Shown: positions 28,093 through 37,489, counted from the stretch's first letter. The stretch is 64,000 bases of DNA from Mojavia pulchra JT2-VF2 (GCA_019359325.1 JAHHHN010000001.1:62001-126000); one strand, 5' to 3'. Notes: generated by a model from the letters alone, not told the origin. Made by a program: numbers and translations.

Positions 28093-29043
28093 ATGGCTAC
28101 AAATACTCAGAATATGGCATCAGCGATTAAAAATCGCTCGGAAACAGAAAAGTCATTAGATCGGAGCTTTATTTGGCTGACTCGGATTTTTGCATTGGCG
28201 ATCGCTGCCACATTATTGTGGATTACGTTACAAGTTGCTATAGGAGCTTGGCCTGCCATTCAAGAGTTTGGTGCTAGGTTTTTAGCTCAAAGTACTTGGA
28301 ACCCTGTTAGTAATGACTATGGGGTGCTACCTCAAATTTATGGAACTCTAGTCAGTTCCTTTATTGGTTTATTGTTAGCTGTACCAATTGGTGTTGGCAC
28401 CGCTATTTTGTTGAGTGAGAATTTTCTCCCAGCAACAGTGCGTATTATCTTGGTATTTTTGGTAGAACTTCTCGCCGCAATTCCTAGCGTTGTCTACGGA
28501 ATATGGGGCATTTTCGTTTTGATACCAATCATAACTAACATGGGAAGATGGCTCAATAATCACTTGGGCTTTTTGCCAATTTTTAGCACTCCTCCTACAG
28601 GCCCAGGAATGTTGCCTGCGGGAGTTATTTTAGCGATTATGACTTTACCAATCATCACAGCCATATCTCGTGATGCATTGATTTCTGTTCCCTCTAGTTT
28701 ACGCCAAGCATCTGTGGGATTAGGAGCAACTCGTTGGGAAACAATCTTTCAAGTTATTATTCCAACTGCCTTTTCAGGCATAGTTAGTGCTGTCATGCTG
28801 GCACTCGGCCGGGCAATGGGAGAAACAATGGCTGTAACAATGTTGATTGGCAATTCTAACAATATTAGTCTCTCTCTTTTAGCTCCAGCCAATACAATTT
28901 CTTCACTACTGGCAAATCAATTTTCTGAAGCTAGCGGTCTCCAAATTTCAGCTTTAATGTATGCTGCCTTAGTGTTGTTTATCTTAACGCTTATAGTCAA
29001 TATTCTGGCCGAGTTGATTGTTCTGCGAATGAAGCGAATTTAG
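28093..29043 (+). CDS. pstC: Phosphate ABC transporter permease PstC
   Basis: This permease of about 316 residues has six transmembrane helices and the EAA loop [34 protein letters not shown] is typical of PstC. I chose ATG at 28093; an upstream TTG at 28075 is the only alternative. It forms the membrane channel with PstA. Confidence 0.95.
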   Translation: MATNTQNMASAIKNRSETEKSLDRSFIWLTRIFALAIAATLLWITLQVAIGAWPAIQEFGARFLAQSTWNPVSNDYGVLPQIYGTLVSSFIGLLLAVPIGVGTAILLSENFLPATVRIILVFLVELLAAIPSVVYGIWGIFVLIPIITNMGRWLNNHLGFLPIFSTPPTGPGMLPAGVILAIMTLPIITAISRDALISVPSSLRQASVGLGATRWETIFQVIIPTAFSGIVSAVMLALGRAMGETMAVTMLIGNSNNISLSLLAPANTISSLLANQFSEASGLQISALMYAALVLFILTLIVNILAELIVLRMKRI

Positions 29044-29062
29044 CGTTGTTGTGAGTTGAATT

Positions 29063-29944
29063 ATGTCTTCGAGTTTCCCAGAAAGCAGCCTGACTCGCTC
29101 CCCCATGTCTAAAAGGACGCTGTTTAACACAGCGATGACCGTTATCAGCTTTATATGTGGGATGTTGGCGCTTCTGCCTTTGCTAGCAGTGCTTTCTTAT
29201 GTCATTATTCAAGGCTTCAGCAGTCTTAGTCCCAGCGTTTTTACCGAACTGCCACCCGCACCACTCAGAAAGGGAGGTGGCTTTGGTAATGCCATTTTAG
29301 GAACACTGCTGATGGTAGGGATTGGAGCATTAATTAGCATTCCATTTGGTGTTTTAGCTGCAATTTATTTAACAGAATTTAGTTCTGGTAAAATAGCAAG
29401 GTGGATACGTTTTGCTACTAATATCCTCAGCGGAGTCCCCTCAATTATTGCTGGGGTATTTGCCTACGGAATTGTAGTTTTGACTTTGGTGAAGCTCAAC
29501 TTAGGTTCCTACTCAGCTATAGGTGGCGGTTTTGCACTGGCAATTTTGATGTTGCCAATAATTGTGCGAACTACTGACGAAGCCTTGCAATTAGTATCGC
29601 AAGATTTACGACAAGCATCTGTAGGATTAGGCGCTACTAACTTCCAAACGGTGACACAAGTTGTATTGCCGGCTGCTTTACCAGCAATTGTCACTGGATC
29701 AACATTAGCGATCGCGCGGGCAGCAGGAGAAACTGCCCCTTTACTTTTTACTGCACTATTTTCCCCGTTTTGGCCTAATAGCTTATTTCAACCAACAGCA
29801 TCTCTTGCTGTTTTGGTTTATAACTTCGCAACTACTCCCTTTAAAAATTTACAGTCACTAGCTTGGGCAGCGTCTCTAATTTTGGTGCTGATGGTGTTAA
29901 TCACTAGTATCATCGCTCGGTGGGCAACTCGCCAGAAAGCTTAG
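29063..29944 (+). CDS. pstA: Phosphate ABC transporter permease PstA
   Basis: The 293-residue permease has six hydrophobic segments, the PstA-type [16 protein letters not shown] stretch and the EAA loop [20 protein letters not shown]. It lies 19 bases after pstC. The first 15 residues are polar and a later Met (MSKRTL) is a possible start. Confidence 0.95.
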   Translation: MSSSFPESSLTRSPMSKRTLFNTAMTVISFICGMLALLPLLAVLSYVIIQGFSSLSPSVFTELPPAPLRKGGGFGNAILGTLLMVGIGALISIPFGVLAAIYLTEFSSGKIARWIRFATNILSGVPSIIAGVFAYGIVVLTLVKLNLGSYSAIGGGFALAILMLPIIVRTTDEALQLVSQDLRQASVGLGATNFQTVTQVVLPAALPAIVTGSTLAIARAAGETAPLLFTALFSPFWPNSLFQPTASLAVLVYNFATTPFKNLQSLAWAASLILVLMVLITSIIARWATRQKA

Positions 29945-29999
29945 TGAAACATTATTTCAAGGGCGCATTACTATCCCTCAAACTTACACTAGACTATTT

Positions 30000-30806
30000 A
30001 TGGTTACGAACACTAGCACAGTTAATGGTACCGAAACAGTTTTACGTACAGAAAGCCTAAATGTTTACTACGGAAACTTTTTAGCTGTGCGGGATATTTG
30101 GCTAGATATCCCAAAAAATCAGGTTACAGCTTTTATCGGCCCTTCTGGTTGCGGTAAAAGTACGTTGCTGAGATGTTATAACCGTCTCAACGACTTAATT
30201 GAATCATTTCGGGCAGACGGTAAAGTTTATTATTACAATAAAAACTTGTACGCATCCGATATAGATCCTGTAGAGGTGCGTCGCCGGATTGGGATGGTAT
30301 TTCAAAGACCGAACCCATTTCCGAAATCAATTTATGAAAATATTGCTTTTGGAGCCAGAATCAACGGTTACAAAGGCAATATGGATGAATTAGTAGAGCG
30401 GAGCCTCCGCCAGGCAGCTTTGTGGGATGAAGTAAAAGATAAACTGAAGCAAAGCGGCTTATCTTTATCTGGTGGACAACAACAGCGCTTATGCATTGCG
30501 CGGGCGATCGCGGTGCAACCTGAAATCATACTTATGGATGAACCTTGCTCTGCCCTTGACCCTATCTCTACACTGCGGATTGAAGAACTGATTCACGAAC
30601 TTAAAGAGCAATACACCTTTGTCATAGTTACCCATAACATGCAACAAGCCGCACGGGTATCTGATAAGACAGCCTTTTTTAATGTTCAACAGACAGATAA
30701 AGGAGGCCGTAGCGGCTATTTAGTAGAATTTGACGCGACAGAAGTAATTTTTAACAATCCTAAACAGGAAGACACTAGGGATTATGTTAGTGGTAGATTT
30801 GGTTAA
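30000..30806 (+). CDS. pstB: Phosphate ABC transporter ATPase PstB
   Basis: The 268-residue ATPase has Walker [11 protein letters not shown]-loop [19 protein letters not shown], signature LSGGQQQR and Walker [13 protein letters not shown], with PstB-type FYSG-like spacing and the C-terminal RDYVSGRFG. It energises PstCA. It closes the operon. Confidence 0.97.
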   Translation: MVTNTSTVNGTETVLRTESLNVYYGNFLAVRDIWLDIPKNQVTAFIGPSGCGKSTLLRCYNRLNDLIESFRADGKVYYYNKNLYASDIDPVEVRRRIGMVFQRPNPFPKSIYENIAFGARINGYKGNMDELVERSLRQAALWDEVKDKLKQSGLSLSGGQQQRLCIARAIAVQPEIILMDEPCSALDPISTLRIEELIHELKEQYTFVIVTHNMQQAARVSDKTAFFNVQQTDKGGRSGYLVEFDATEVIFNNPKQEDTRDYVSGRFG

Positions 30807-31014
30807 ATATTGCACATTCTCAAGGTTACAATAGTGAAGTTTAGAAATATTAAAGGTTTTTTTGCTAAAATAATGTATTTTTAATGGCTGATAAAATCAT
30901 TTACTATAGCAATTTCCTTCTAACTTACGCTAAAAAATTAAGATGTGGCTGTTATTAGTTAACAGTCACGCAATATTTACCCATTATTAAGTAACAATAT
31001 AGTGGGATTTTTTT

Positions 31015-31725
31015 ATGAAAAAAAGATTATTATTGCTGAGTAATTCCACAAATTTTAATGAAGATTACTTGTTTTATGCCCAACAAGAAATTCAAAAATT
31101 TTTAGGCAAATTTGTCAAAAGAATAGTATTTATTCCTTTTGCAGGTGTAACTACAACTTTTGATGAATACACCGCAAAAGTCACACAAGTATTTAAAAAT
31201 ATAGGTTATGACATTGATGCAATTCATTTAGCAGAAAATTATCACGAATTAGTCAAAAAAGCAGAAGCAATATTAATTGGAGGTGGAAACACTTTTCATC
31301 TTTTTCATTGGTTGCACAAAACTGGAATCATTGAAACTATAACAGAAAAAGTAAATGACGGGACTCCTTATATTGGGTGGAGTGCAGGTTCAAATGCAGC
31401 TTGTCCTACATTAAAAACAAGCAACGATATGCCCATCATTGAACCTGCAAGTTTTAGTGGATTAAATCTAGTACCTTTTCAAATAAATCCTCATTATACA
31501 GATGTAATTATTCCAAATCATCAAGGAGAAACAAGAGAGCAAAGGATACGGGAATTTTTAGCGGTAAATCGTGATGTGTTTGTTGTTGGATTAAAGGAGG
31601 GAACTATGTTGCATATTGAAGGTTCATCCATGAAATTAATTGGTGATAAACCCCTGCATCTGTTTAAGTTCGGCGAAGCAACGATCAAATACGATTCCCA
31701 CGCTAACCTTGATTTCCTTCTTTAA
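31015..31725 (+). CDS. pepE: Peptidase E-like (S51) dipeptidase
   Basis: The 236-residue protein resembles alpha-aspartyl dipeptidase. It has LLLLSNSTNF at the start, LIGGGNTFHLFHWLHKTG and the nucleophile Ser in YIGWSAGSNAACP, followed by NPHYTD. The fold is glutamine amidotransferase-like with a Ser-His-Glu triad. Length matches PepE. It is preceded by its own AT-rich promoter region and is the last core-like gene before the tRNA scar. Confidence 0.9.
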   Translation: MKKRLLLLSNSTNFNEDYLFYAQQEIQKFLGKFVKRIVFIPFAGVTTTFDEYTAKVTQVFKNIGYDIDAIHLAENYHELVKKAEAILIGGGNTFHLFHWLHKTGIIETITEKVNDGTPYIGWSAGSNAACPTLKTSNDMPIIEPASFSGLNLVPFQINPHYTDVIIPNHQGETREQRIREFLAVNRDVFVVGLKEGTMLHIEGSSMKLIGDKPLHLFKFGEATIKYDSHANLDFLL

Positions 31726-31926
31726 GAATTAGGATTAAAATTTTCTGGAAAGGATACGCCTTCATAAATATCAGCTAGTCAACAAGAAAAATTCATGCTG
31801 GTTAACTGTAATTCTTAATTTACTCGATAGCTATAAAAAATCTTGGGTTAGCAGGCTTAATCTTTTCTCACTTGCAAATCCAGAGTTAGAACTTATCTAA
31901 TCACTGAATCTATTCTTGAAAGCTAA

Positions 31927-31957
31927 AAACCCTGAAACACTTAGTTTCCAGGGTTTT
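31927..31957. terminator. Hairpin terminator near the tRNA-Gly scar
   Basis: AAACCCTGAAAC pairs with GTTTCCAGGGTTT (one bulge) around a short loop and is flanked by A and T runs on both sides. It can end transcription in either direction: pepE from the left or the tRNA from the right. Confidence 0.7.
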
Positions 31958-31966
31958 CATTTTCTA

Positions 31967-32014
31967 AGCGGGCGGCGGGAATCGAACCCGCATTAATAGC
32001 TTGGAAGGCTATAT
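31967..32014 (-). other. 3' half of tRNA-Gly(TCC): probable attachment-site scar
   Basis: Read on the minus strand, the sequence gives a paired anticodon arm (ATAGC, loop CTTCCAA, GCTAT; anticodon TCC), a variable loop, the T arm GCGGGTTCGATTCCCGC and the 3' acceptor strand CGCCCGCT. The D arm and the 5' acceptor strand GCGGGCG are absent; AT-rich unrelated DNA is there instead. A 3' tRNA fragment next to accessory DNA is the usual remnant of site-specific integration. Because the core genome lies on the 3' side, the intact tRNA should lie at the far, right-hand end of the island. Confidence 0.85.
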
Positions 32015-32361
32015 AGAATCCTTATTATATAAGCATTTCAGCTTATTGGAATAATTTTTACACCCAAATTACGCCCAATTTGCTAAATGTTAAAGTCTCC
32101 TGACTTTTCAATTCTTATTGACCTCGATCATAAAAATAAGGCTACTTCAGGAGCAACCAGGACTCAATTGGGTATACTTCACTCATGCATAACTCATCTT
32201 TAGTAGGAACATCATCGATTGGACTTTGATATCCACAGCGATCGCGCTTGTAAATGTGCTGGCGTTTCTATTAACTAAACTGGAAAACTTGGGTGTCAGC
32301 GACGCTCTTTAAGTTGTAGATTGACCTTGGATAGCGGCGATAGGTGAGACATTATATATTG

Positions 32362-32498
32362 CTAGAACACCGATTCACTAATAAAATACGAGACTGAGAA
32401 ACCCTGTTTTAACGTCTTATACAACCAAAGATTCCTTGTTACAGCATCAAAAAATCGGATTTTTAGTCATGATTCTGAATACTGAATCGGTGTTCTAG
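32362..32498. mobile_element. MITE-like unit with 16-bp terminal inverted repeats
   Basis: CTAGAACACCGATTCA at the left and its exact reverse complement at the right enclose about 105 AT-rich bases with no coding frame. The size and perfect ends suggest a miniature inverted-repeat element. I see no clear target duplication, so a simple long hairpin is the alternative. Confidence 0.5.
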
Positions 32499-32784
32499 TG
32501 GCGGTTTTACCGGATAAGCGAGATTACTTTGAAGCAAGTTTATCTTGCTACTTCACTATTGTATGGAAACAAATGCTAAAGCCAAGCCTGGCATTAGCCT
32601 TCGCAATCATTGTAAATGAGCTTCTGCATCGCCTCAATTGTGAAAAATTTTTACAAAAGCTGATACCCTGCATAAAAGTAATACTTAGCTGTGAGTCATA
32701 GTTAGCACATCAGAACCATAGCTTATGTAGTTTGAAGGCAACACTGAGACAGCCACTTCCACTAGTAAAATTTCATCTCCATAT

Positions 32785-34914
32785 ATGGCTATTACCTATC
32801 AGTTAATCCAAGAAACCACAGCACGGTACAAACAGCGTCACCAAGAACGAGAAGAACACCTCAGGGAGTTAGAAACTGGGAATTTACTAACTGTAGATAC
32901 TCCAGAGCGAGTCACAAAGAGACTGGAACGAATTGCTAACCATCCTCTGGCTGTCACAATGATCGCCGAAGAAAGTCAACCTGAACTTGCTGGAGTTAAA
33001 ATCCTATCCCCAGAAAATTTCAATCGCTTGGTTCAGGAACGCATTCTTGGTCAGAGCGATCTAATGAGCGTGAGTTACCTAGAATATGGGTTAAGTGTCT
33101 CCCGTTCCATTGGTCGCATTCTTATCCGTAATAATAGCAACCGTCTCGTCGGCTATGGCACAGGCTTCATGGTTTCTCCTTGCCTCTTGCTGACTAACAA
33201 CCATGTACTTTCAAATGCCCAGGAAGCAGGTTTTAGTTTGATAGAGTTTAATTACCAAAGTGGTGTAGGAGGGCAAATGCTCCAGTCTTACACCTATGAA
33301 CTAAATCCTGACACCTTCTTTGTTACCGACAAGCATCTTGATTTTAGTTTAGTGGCGGTTAAAGATAGTTCTAATGGACAACCTCCTCTAGCGACTTTTG
33401 GCTGGAATCGCTTGATTGAAGAAGAGGGCAAAGCCATTTTAGGAGAGTATGTCAACATCATTCAACACCCATCTGGGCAGCCGAAGCAACTGGCATTGCG
33501 GGAAAATCAGCTAGTCGATTTATTCGATGATTTCCTTCACTACCAAACGGATACAGCCCCTGGCTCTTCTGGGTCTCCTGTCTTTAACGATCAGTGGGAA
33601 GTAGTCGGTCTACACCACTCAGGTGTTCCTCGAAAAGATGAGCAGGGCAATATTCTAGCAATTGATGGGCAAGTGTGGACTCCTCAAATAGGAGAAGATA
33701 GAATTGCCTGGGAAGCGAACGAAGGCATTCGCATCAGCCGCATCGTTAAGTATATCAAGCAGCAAAACCTCTCTCCAACACAGCGCCGACTGCGAGATGA
33801 GATGTTTGATCATCTCCCACCTTCACCAGAAGCAATCAAGGAACAAACACCTAAAATCTTTGCCAAGTCGGCCAATCTTGCTAGTGACGGCAGCATTACT
33901 TGGACAATTCCGCTTCAGGTGAGCGTGCGGCTAGGAGATCTAGCTATTTCCTCTGCTCGTGTACCTCAATCAGGTAACGTGTCATCTCAACCCCCAAATG
34001 ACAGCCACCGAGACGATACTCAGCCAGATATTAAAACTGATCCTGAACTAGCTCAAGAACTGCAACTTTTAGAACGAGTCCGTCGGGGAACAATTCCTTA
34101 TTACGATGAAGTCGGCGATCGCACTGAGCGAAATAATTATTATGGCAATCTAATTGATAGAGCTTCATCACTTAACTCAGGGGAGTTATTCAAAGAATTA
34201 AAGGATCTGCTCCGCACTACTCACACACAGCTGTTATCTTATAATCCGCGATCTAGGCTCTATCCTTGGGTAGACCTACAACCCGATCTGACAATTCGCA
34301 GTATCTATTCGCGGTTAAAATTCGAGCCTGAGCAAATTATTCGGGAAGATTTAGAAATCGAGCGTGAGCGATCTGCTCGCTTGCAAGAGCTAATACGCTC
34401 TGAATCTTTCGGCAATACCGTTCAACTGAGCGAGCAGATCGATCTGTTGGAATCAGAATTGCGCTACAACTGCGAACACGTCGTACCTCAATCTTGGTTT
34501 CAAAAGAAAGAACCTATGCGGGGAGATCTGCACCACTTATTTGCTTGTGAGTCTGTCTGTAACAGCTTCCGAGGTAACACCCCTTACTACGACTTTCCTG
34601 ACTTTGAAGAAGCAATGCGTACCAACTGTGGCAAGTCTGAGGGGAAAAAATTTGAGCCAGGAAATGGCAAGGGAGAGGTAGCGCGAGCAACATTTTACTT
34701 CTTACTGCGCTATCCGGGGCAAATTGACAATAAAAGTAATGAATACGAAGCCCAACGCCTGGAAACCTTGCTGAAGTGGCATCAAAGTTTCCCTGTGACT
34801 GAACACGAAAAACATCGAAATATGGCTATTTATAAAAAGCAGGGCAATCGCAATCCCCTCATCGACTTTCCGGAATGGGCAGATAAAATTGACTTCCGCT
34901 TGGGGCTAGGATAG
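32785..34914 (+). CDS. Trypsin-like protease fused to an endonuclease I-type nuclease
   Basis: The 709-residue protein has a charged helical N terminus (about 1-100), then a trypsin-like domain with His140 (LLLTNNHVL), Asp186 (KHLDFSLVAV) and Ser262 (APGSSGSPVF). After a linker (about 365-430), the C-terminal half carries endonuclease I family features: NCEHVVPQSWF (from about residue 564), GDLHHLFACESVCNSFRGN and the downstream FYFLLRYPG. It has no signal peptide, so both activities are probably intracellular. It is followed 5 bases later by a DUF3616-like exported protein gene. The fusion suggests a protease-controlled nuclease effector (inference). Confidence 0.85.
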   Translation: MAITYQLIQETTARYKQRHQEREEHLRELETGNLLTVDTPERVTKRLERIANHPLAVTMIAEESQPELAGVKILSPENFNRLVQERILGQSDLMSVSYLEYGLSVSRSIGRILIRNNSNRLVGYGTGFMVSPCLLLTNNHVLSNAQEAGFSLIEFNYQSGVGGQMLQSYTYELNPDTFFVTDKHLDFSLVAVKDSSNGQPPLATFGWNRLIEEEGKAILGEYVNIIQHPSGQPKQLALRENQLVDLFDDFLHYQTDTAPGSSGSPVFNDQWEVVGLHHSGVPRKDEQGNILAIDGQVWTPQIGEDRIAWEANEGIRISRIVKYIKQQNLSPTQRRLRDEMFDHLPPSPEAIKEQTPKIFAKSANLASDGSITWTIPLQVSVRLGDLAISSARVPQSGNVSSQPPNDSHRDDTQPDIKTDPELAQELQLLERVRRGTIPYYDEVGDRTERNNYYGNLIDRASSLNSGELFKELKDLLRTTHTQLLSYNPRSRLYPWVDLQPDLTIRSIYSRLKFEPEQIIREDLEIERERSARLQELIRSESFGNTVQLSEQIDLLESELRYNCEHVVPQSWFQKKEPMRGDLHHLFACESVCNSFRGNTPYYDFPDFEEAMRTNCGKSEGKKFEPGNGKGEVARATFYFLLRYPGQIDNKSNEYEAQRLETLLKWHQSFPVTEHEKHRNMAIYKKQGNRNPLIDFPEWADKIDFRLGLG

Positions 34915-34919
34915 CTACT

Positions 34920-35957
34920 ATGAAAATTTTACGAATCTTTCTTTTCATTAGCCTGGGATACTTTCTTTCTTCATTGCTATGGAGTGCCCAAGCTACCGCA
35001 ATGCCCAGGACGCTAGGCGAATTTCCTGTTTGCGAACCCTCAGCAGTGACTCGGATTTCTTGCCCTAATTCTAATGGTCGTTGTCTGTTGATTGGGGATA
35101 ATGAAAATCAAGAATCTCTTTTTGCTTATCCTATTAACTCAGGAAATCTAGAGGCTACTGTTCAAAAAAAACTCAGCTTAGAAGGAACAGAAATTAGTGA
35201 TATCGAAGCTATTACTAGTTTAGGTGATAATCGGGTATTAATTTTTGGTTCTTACAGTCGTAATAGTAAGTGTGAGGTGAAGAAAAACCGTCAAAGGTTT
35301 TTACAGGCTCAAGTCTTAACCCAGAGCATCAAATCAACTAGCAACGCTATTCAAATCGACAAAATTAACTCGCAAACCTTGTTTGCTCCAGAAGTTCTCA
35401 AGAAGAATAAATTGCTTCAAGTTATTGCTGGAACGATTGATAAAGCCGAAAAGTCAGCCAATCTTGCTCAAGGCGATAAAGAAGCTTGTCAAAAGGCTAA
35501 CGCTTTCAATGTAGAGGGGGCAGTAGCAATTCCTTCAGAATCTGAAGCACAAGTCTGGCTGGGACTACGCTCCCCACTCGCCTCGCTCGAAGATAAAACT
35601 TGGGCTATCCTTCTCAAGTTGGAAAATCTTAATGAATACCGATTTGAGCAAGCTGTGTTACTCGACTTACAGGGGCGAGGCATTAGAGAACTAACTAAAA
35701 ATGGGAACTTAATTTGGGGGATTGCAGGTGGGCCAGAGGACGAAAAGAATAACTTTGTGCTTTGGAAATTACCCATTAAGAACTTAAAACCAAATGCAAA
35801 GGTTCGTCCTGAAATTGTTCAATCCCTACCAGCTTCATCGGAAGGATTAGCGATCATAGGAGATAAAGCTTACATTTTAATAGATGGAGATAGGGGTGAC
35901 TCTGAGTCTAGTTGCCAAGTTCCTGGCCAGTTTATAGAAATCTCGGTTGCGCCGTAA
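34920..35957 (+). CDS. Exported DUF3616-like protein
   Basis: The 345-residue protein has a signal peptide (cleavage near ATAMP). A probable beta-propeller-like domain follows, with CLLIGDNENQ, ISDIEAITSLGDNRVLIFGSYSR, NVEGAVAIP and SSEGLAIIGDKAYILIDGD. I recall this pattern as DUF3616. It begins 5 bases after the protease-nuclease stop, so the two are probably one transcript, although one product is cytosolic and the other exported. Function unknown. Confidence 0.78.
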   Translation: MKILRIFLFISLGYFLSSLLWSAQATAMPRTLGEFPVCEPSAVTRISCPNSNGRCLLIGDNENQESLFAYPINSGNLEATVQKKLSLEGTEISDIEAITSLGDNRVLIFGSYSRNSKCEVKKNRQRFLQAQVLTQSIKSTSNAIQIDKINSQTLFAPEVLKKNKLLQVIAGTIDKAEKSANLAQGDKEACQKANAFNVEGAVAIPSESEAQVWLGLRSPLASLEDKTWAILLKLENLNEYRFEQAVLLDLQGRGIRELTKNGNLIWGIAGGPEDEKNNFVLWKLPIKNLKPNAKVRPEIVQSLPASSEGLAIIGDKAYILIDGDRGDSESSCQVPGQFIEISVAP

Positions 35958-36624
35958 TAATTCGCTAAGTAGGATGAGTTTTAGGGGTTAATAATTGTTA
36001 TTTATGAGCCAATACAGTTCAGTTAAGGCTAAAAGCTGAAGCTTGTCAAAGAAGAAAAAGTTCGTAGTCAGGACTTTAGTCCGCAATTTCAGCACTTTAG
36101 TGCTGACTACAAACTAGATTCCCTCATAAGCCAAGCTTGGCATCAGCCTTCGCAAAGCTTGTAAATGAAGCTGAGTTCGAGTTAAGCACGTTGTGATAAA
36201 AGCCAGTCTATCTGAGGACTGGATTTGTTTGGTTGATGAATATGATCCGTATCTGATGATCCAAGTGATCCGCAAAATTATGGTTAGTGGAGCGATCGCA
36301 TGACTCACACAAATATATCTAGAGACTAGTTTACCGAGCAGCAATAAATAAGTAATTTAAGCCTCTAATTCGCCTGGCTTAGGTTCATAATTATCTGCCA
36401 GTCCATCCACTGGTTATGCCAGTTCTGCGATCGCGACTGCATTATGTTACTGCTGTGAAATCAACTCAGCGATCGCAATAGTATTTGTATGGTAGCTACT
36501 GGTGCATTGGGCACAGGATCGCTTTTAAACATTAGCTAGTCTGCTCAATAGGATATAACGAGGTTAAATACTTGAGCCAGAGTGCGATCGCTGGCGACAA
36601 GCTGCTACTTATCTATACTAAGCT
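35958..36624. other. Spacer with decayed and repeated DNA
   Basis: These 667 bases contain a cloverleaf-like repeat (36,064-36,110), a segment at 36,128-36,172 repeated from 32,579, and several isolated GCGATCGC sites. No credible gene is present; a 76-codon minus-strand frame (36,114-36,344) crosses the repeat and is not called. Confidence 0.5.
36064..36110. repeat. Cloverleaf-like interspersed repeat
   Basis: An outer stem GTAGTCAG/CTGACTAC encloses two further perfect stems, GGACTTTAGTCC and GCACTTTAGTGC. The three-stem layout is that of an interspersed cyanobacterial repeat. Confidence 0.7.
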
Positions 36625-36801
36625 TCATTTTCCTTCTCCCTGAGTCGGTGGTATTATTCCTTCCTCCCGTGCTTTTTTAATTGCTCGTTTCAGAATTAAC
36701 ACTGCCATTTGAGACAAAGAACGCTCTTCTGCATCCGCTAGTTGCTGTAGAGCTTCTTTGTCTTGTTCTTCCATGTAAATAGTTACAGTTACTTTTCCCA
36801 T
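36625..36801 (-). CDS. Small ribbon-helix-helix DNA-binding protein
   Basis: A 58-codon frame on the minus strand begins MGKVTVTIYMEEQDKEALQQ and continues LADAEERSLSQMAVLILKRA, ending in a basic tail. The short N-terminal strand plus two helices is the CopG/Arc-type ribbon-helix-helix pattern. It is divergent from the 36974 gene across an AT-rich interval, so it may repress itself and its neighbour. I see no toxin partner downstream. Confidence 0.75.
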   Translation of the reverse strand: MGKVTVTIYMEEQDKEALQQLADAEERSLSQMAVLILKRAIKKAREEGIIPPTQGEGK

Positions 36802-36905
36802 GTGACTATCATAAGCTTTCTTGTGTGTTTTTACGCTTTAAGCCTTATAACACATAAATTCACATTTAAAAACACAAAAATTGCGTATAATTACTTATAA
36901 CGTCA

Positions 36906-36945
36906 AAAGCCAGCGTCGGCCCTAGGAAAGTTGAACGCTGGCTTT
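36906..36945 (+). promoter_or_regulatory. Perfect 11-bp stem-loop in the leader of the 36974 gene
   Basis: AAAGCCAGCGT and its exact complement ACGCTGGCTTT flank an 18-base loop, 28 bases before the start codon of the next gene. A GGAG ribosome site lies between the stem and the ATG. It may be an attenuator, or a terminator for a short leader RNA. Confidence 0.55.
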
Positions 36946-36973
36946 CGGCTCCCTTATACAGGAGACATATTCC

Positions 36974-37489
36974 ATGTTAAAGCCTGTTTGCAATAAAACA
37001 GATGAATACAGAGGTTATCTACAAGCCTTAGATGACTTCGCGATCGCTGAACTATTGGCAAAACTTAGCGATTACTGTGAGCCGCCAGAACAAGAAACCT
37101 TAGCAGCGGTTCTGATTACTCAACTAGCCCAAAGCCTGAATTCTGAACTGATCGCTAATTATATGAGTGCGATAGCTCAAAAACAGCAGTATTCACTAGC
37201 AAAATTACTCCACCAGAAATTTTCTCCAGATTCTGCTGATTTACCTGAAGACTTCGCAAATACAGCAAAGACACCCCGCTTTTTATACGGGGATCGACTG
37301 CGTTGGCTCGGTTCTGACACTGACTGGGGAACTGTGATTGGCAGATTTTACAGCTTTGCTCCCCATCTTTGCTGCTGGAATTGGTGTTACCTGATCTGGT
37401 TGAGCAAAGATAGCCCTAGCGCCACTTGGACATCCGCTGACATGGCCTGGGAAGAAGATTTAGAGCCACTAGAAGGATCGCAGCTATGA
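36974..37489 (+). CDS. Hypothetical island protein
   Basis: The 171-residue protein has a helical N-terminal half (about 15-90) and a C-terminal half with GDRLRWLGSDTDWGTVIGRF, a small beta-barrel-like DNA-associated or SH3-like stretch, and Trp/Cys-rich CCWNWCYLIWL. I recognise similar proteins only from cyanobacterial mobile DNA. It overlaps the next gene (ATGA), so they are co-translated. Function unknown. Confidence 0.72.
   Translation: MLKPVCNKTDEYRGYLQALDDFAIAELLAKLSDYCEPPEQETLAAVLITQLAQSLNSELIANYMSAIAQKQQYSLAKLLHQKFSPDSADLPEDFANTAKTPRFLYGDRLRWLGSDTDWGTVIGRFYSFAPHLCCWNWCYLIWLSKDSPSATWTSADMAWEEDLEPLEGSQL

Larger units (their letters stand above)
31726..32784. other. Core/island junction region
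   Basis: This roughly 1.06-kb gene-free stretch holds a terminator hairpin (31,927), a 3' tRNA-Gly fragment (31,967-32,014), the adjacent CACCCAAATTA/CGCCCAATTTG pair (about 32,062-32,083) and a MITE-like inverted-repeat unit (32,362-32,498). A segment at 32,579-32,625 recurs at 36,128. A weak 67-codon frame at 32,498-32,701 overlaps these repeats and is not called. Confidence 0.6.

Noticed and set aside
31967-32050. Complete or intron-bearing tRNA-Gly
   Set aside because: No 5' acceptor strand (GCGGGCG) or D arm could be found upstream within the following several hundred bases, so only the 3' half is present.
32498-32701. 67-codon plus-strand frame before the protease-nuclease gene
   Set aside because: GTG start inside the MITE-like repeat end and part of it is a dispersed repeat also found at 36,128; no protein family.
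36114-36344. 76-codon minus-strand frame
   Set aside because: Overlaps the repeated segment; only its end (LQALRRLMP) resembles the 37,899 product, so at best a broken remnant.
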